From contig KV908404.1 of NCBI GenBank assembly GCA_002005505.1, positions 254,009 to 266,508 of the forward strand: DNA of 12,500 bases. Direction: 5' to 3'. A program made the translations under genes and the position numbers. Origin of the DNA: Botryococcus braunii (Eukaryota > Chlorophyta > Trebouxiophyceae). The stretch's first letter is position 1. Every line of letters starts with the position of its first letter. The notes beneath the pieces were generated by a model that did no database searches, was not told where the DNA came from, and saw nothing but the letters and a program-made list of their open reading frames with translations. Positions 12,435 to 12,500 of the stretch are shown piece by piece.

Positions 12435-12500
12435 ATGGCTGAGTTCGAGGTGCAGAGTGTCGAAAAAATGGTGTTTTGTGCCTGTTTGCCTCAGACGTGC
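12435..12500 (+). CDS. possible 5' end of a further gene, cut by window end
   Basis: ATGGCTGAG at 12435 has a favourable Ala second codon and opens MAEFEVQSVEKMVFCACLPQ, with no stop to the window end. The peptide looks protein-like, but only 22 codons are visible and I recognise no family. A second frame, from ATG 12331, is also open to the end (56 codons), so chance is a real alternative. Confidence 0.22.
   Translation, partial: MAEFEVQSVEKMVFCACLPQTC

Overview
This window looks like nuclear DNA of a photosynthetic eukaryote, most likely an alga. Both recognisable genes are split into short exons by GT-AG introns whose acceptors usually end in GCAG. One gene belongs to a family known from cyanobacteria and chloroplasts. 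The DNA is full of long simple repeats (GT, CT/GA, poly-C, CCCT). I cannot fix the lineage: a green alga, or a secondary alga such as a stramenopile or chromerid, would all fit. There is no bacterial-style gene organisation, and most long open frames over the repeats (Ser-Leu, Glu-Arg, Thr-His or Cys-Val runs) are artefacts of low complexity.

Layout. From the left edge to 3626, on the + strand, lies the 3' part of a protein kinase gene of tyrosine-kinase-like (TKL) type. Its C-lobe exons (744-838, 1062-1112, 1793-1975) join in phase to a single large last exon (2276-3626). That exon encodes a Ser/Pro-rich tail of about 450 residues with four NPF tripeptides. Two more doubtful N-lobe pieces lie upstream (about 3-111 and 304-351). 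I could not find the catalytic-loop exon that should sit between 352 and 743.

From 3627 to 7353 I see no convincing gene. The stretch holds probable 3' untranslated sequence, short tandem duplications, hairpins and a G-rich tract. From about 11078 down to 7354, on the - strand, lies a multi-exon gene for a four-helix membrane protein of the DUF3611/TIC21 family (chloroplast inner envelope in plants). Its six 3' exons join in phase throughout and match the family pattern. Its 5' end is a lower-confidence model with a possible transit peptide.

Upstream of that gene (11100-11525) is a tract of about 420 bp of (TG)n, C-rich and (CT)n repeats. At the extreme right (from 12435) a short + strand frame may be the start of a divergently transcribed gene.

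The two main genes are convergent and there is no sign that they work together. The most notable points are the kinase with an NPF-bearing tail and no visible catalytic loop, and the placement of nearly all long simple repeats in introns or flanks, several directly beside splice sites.
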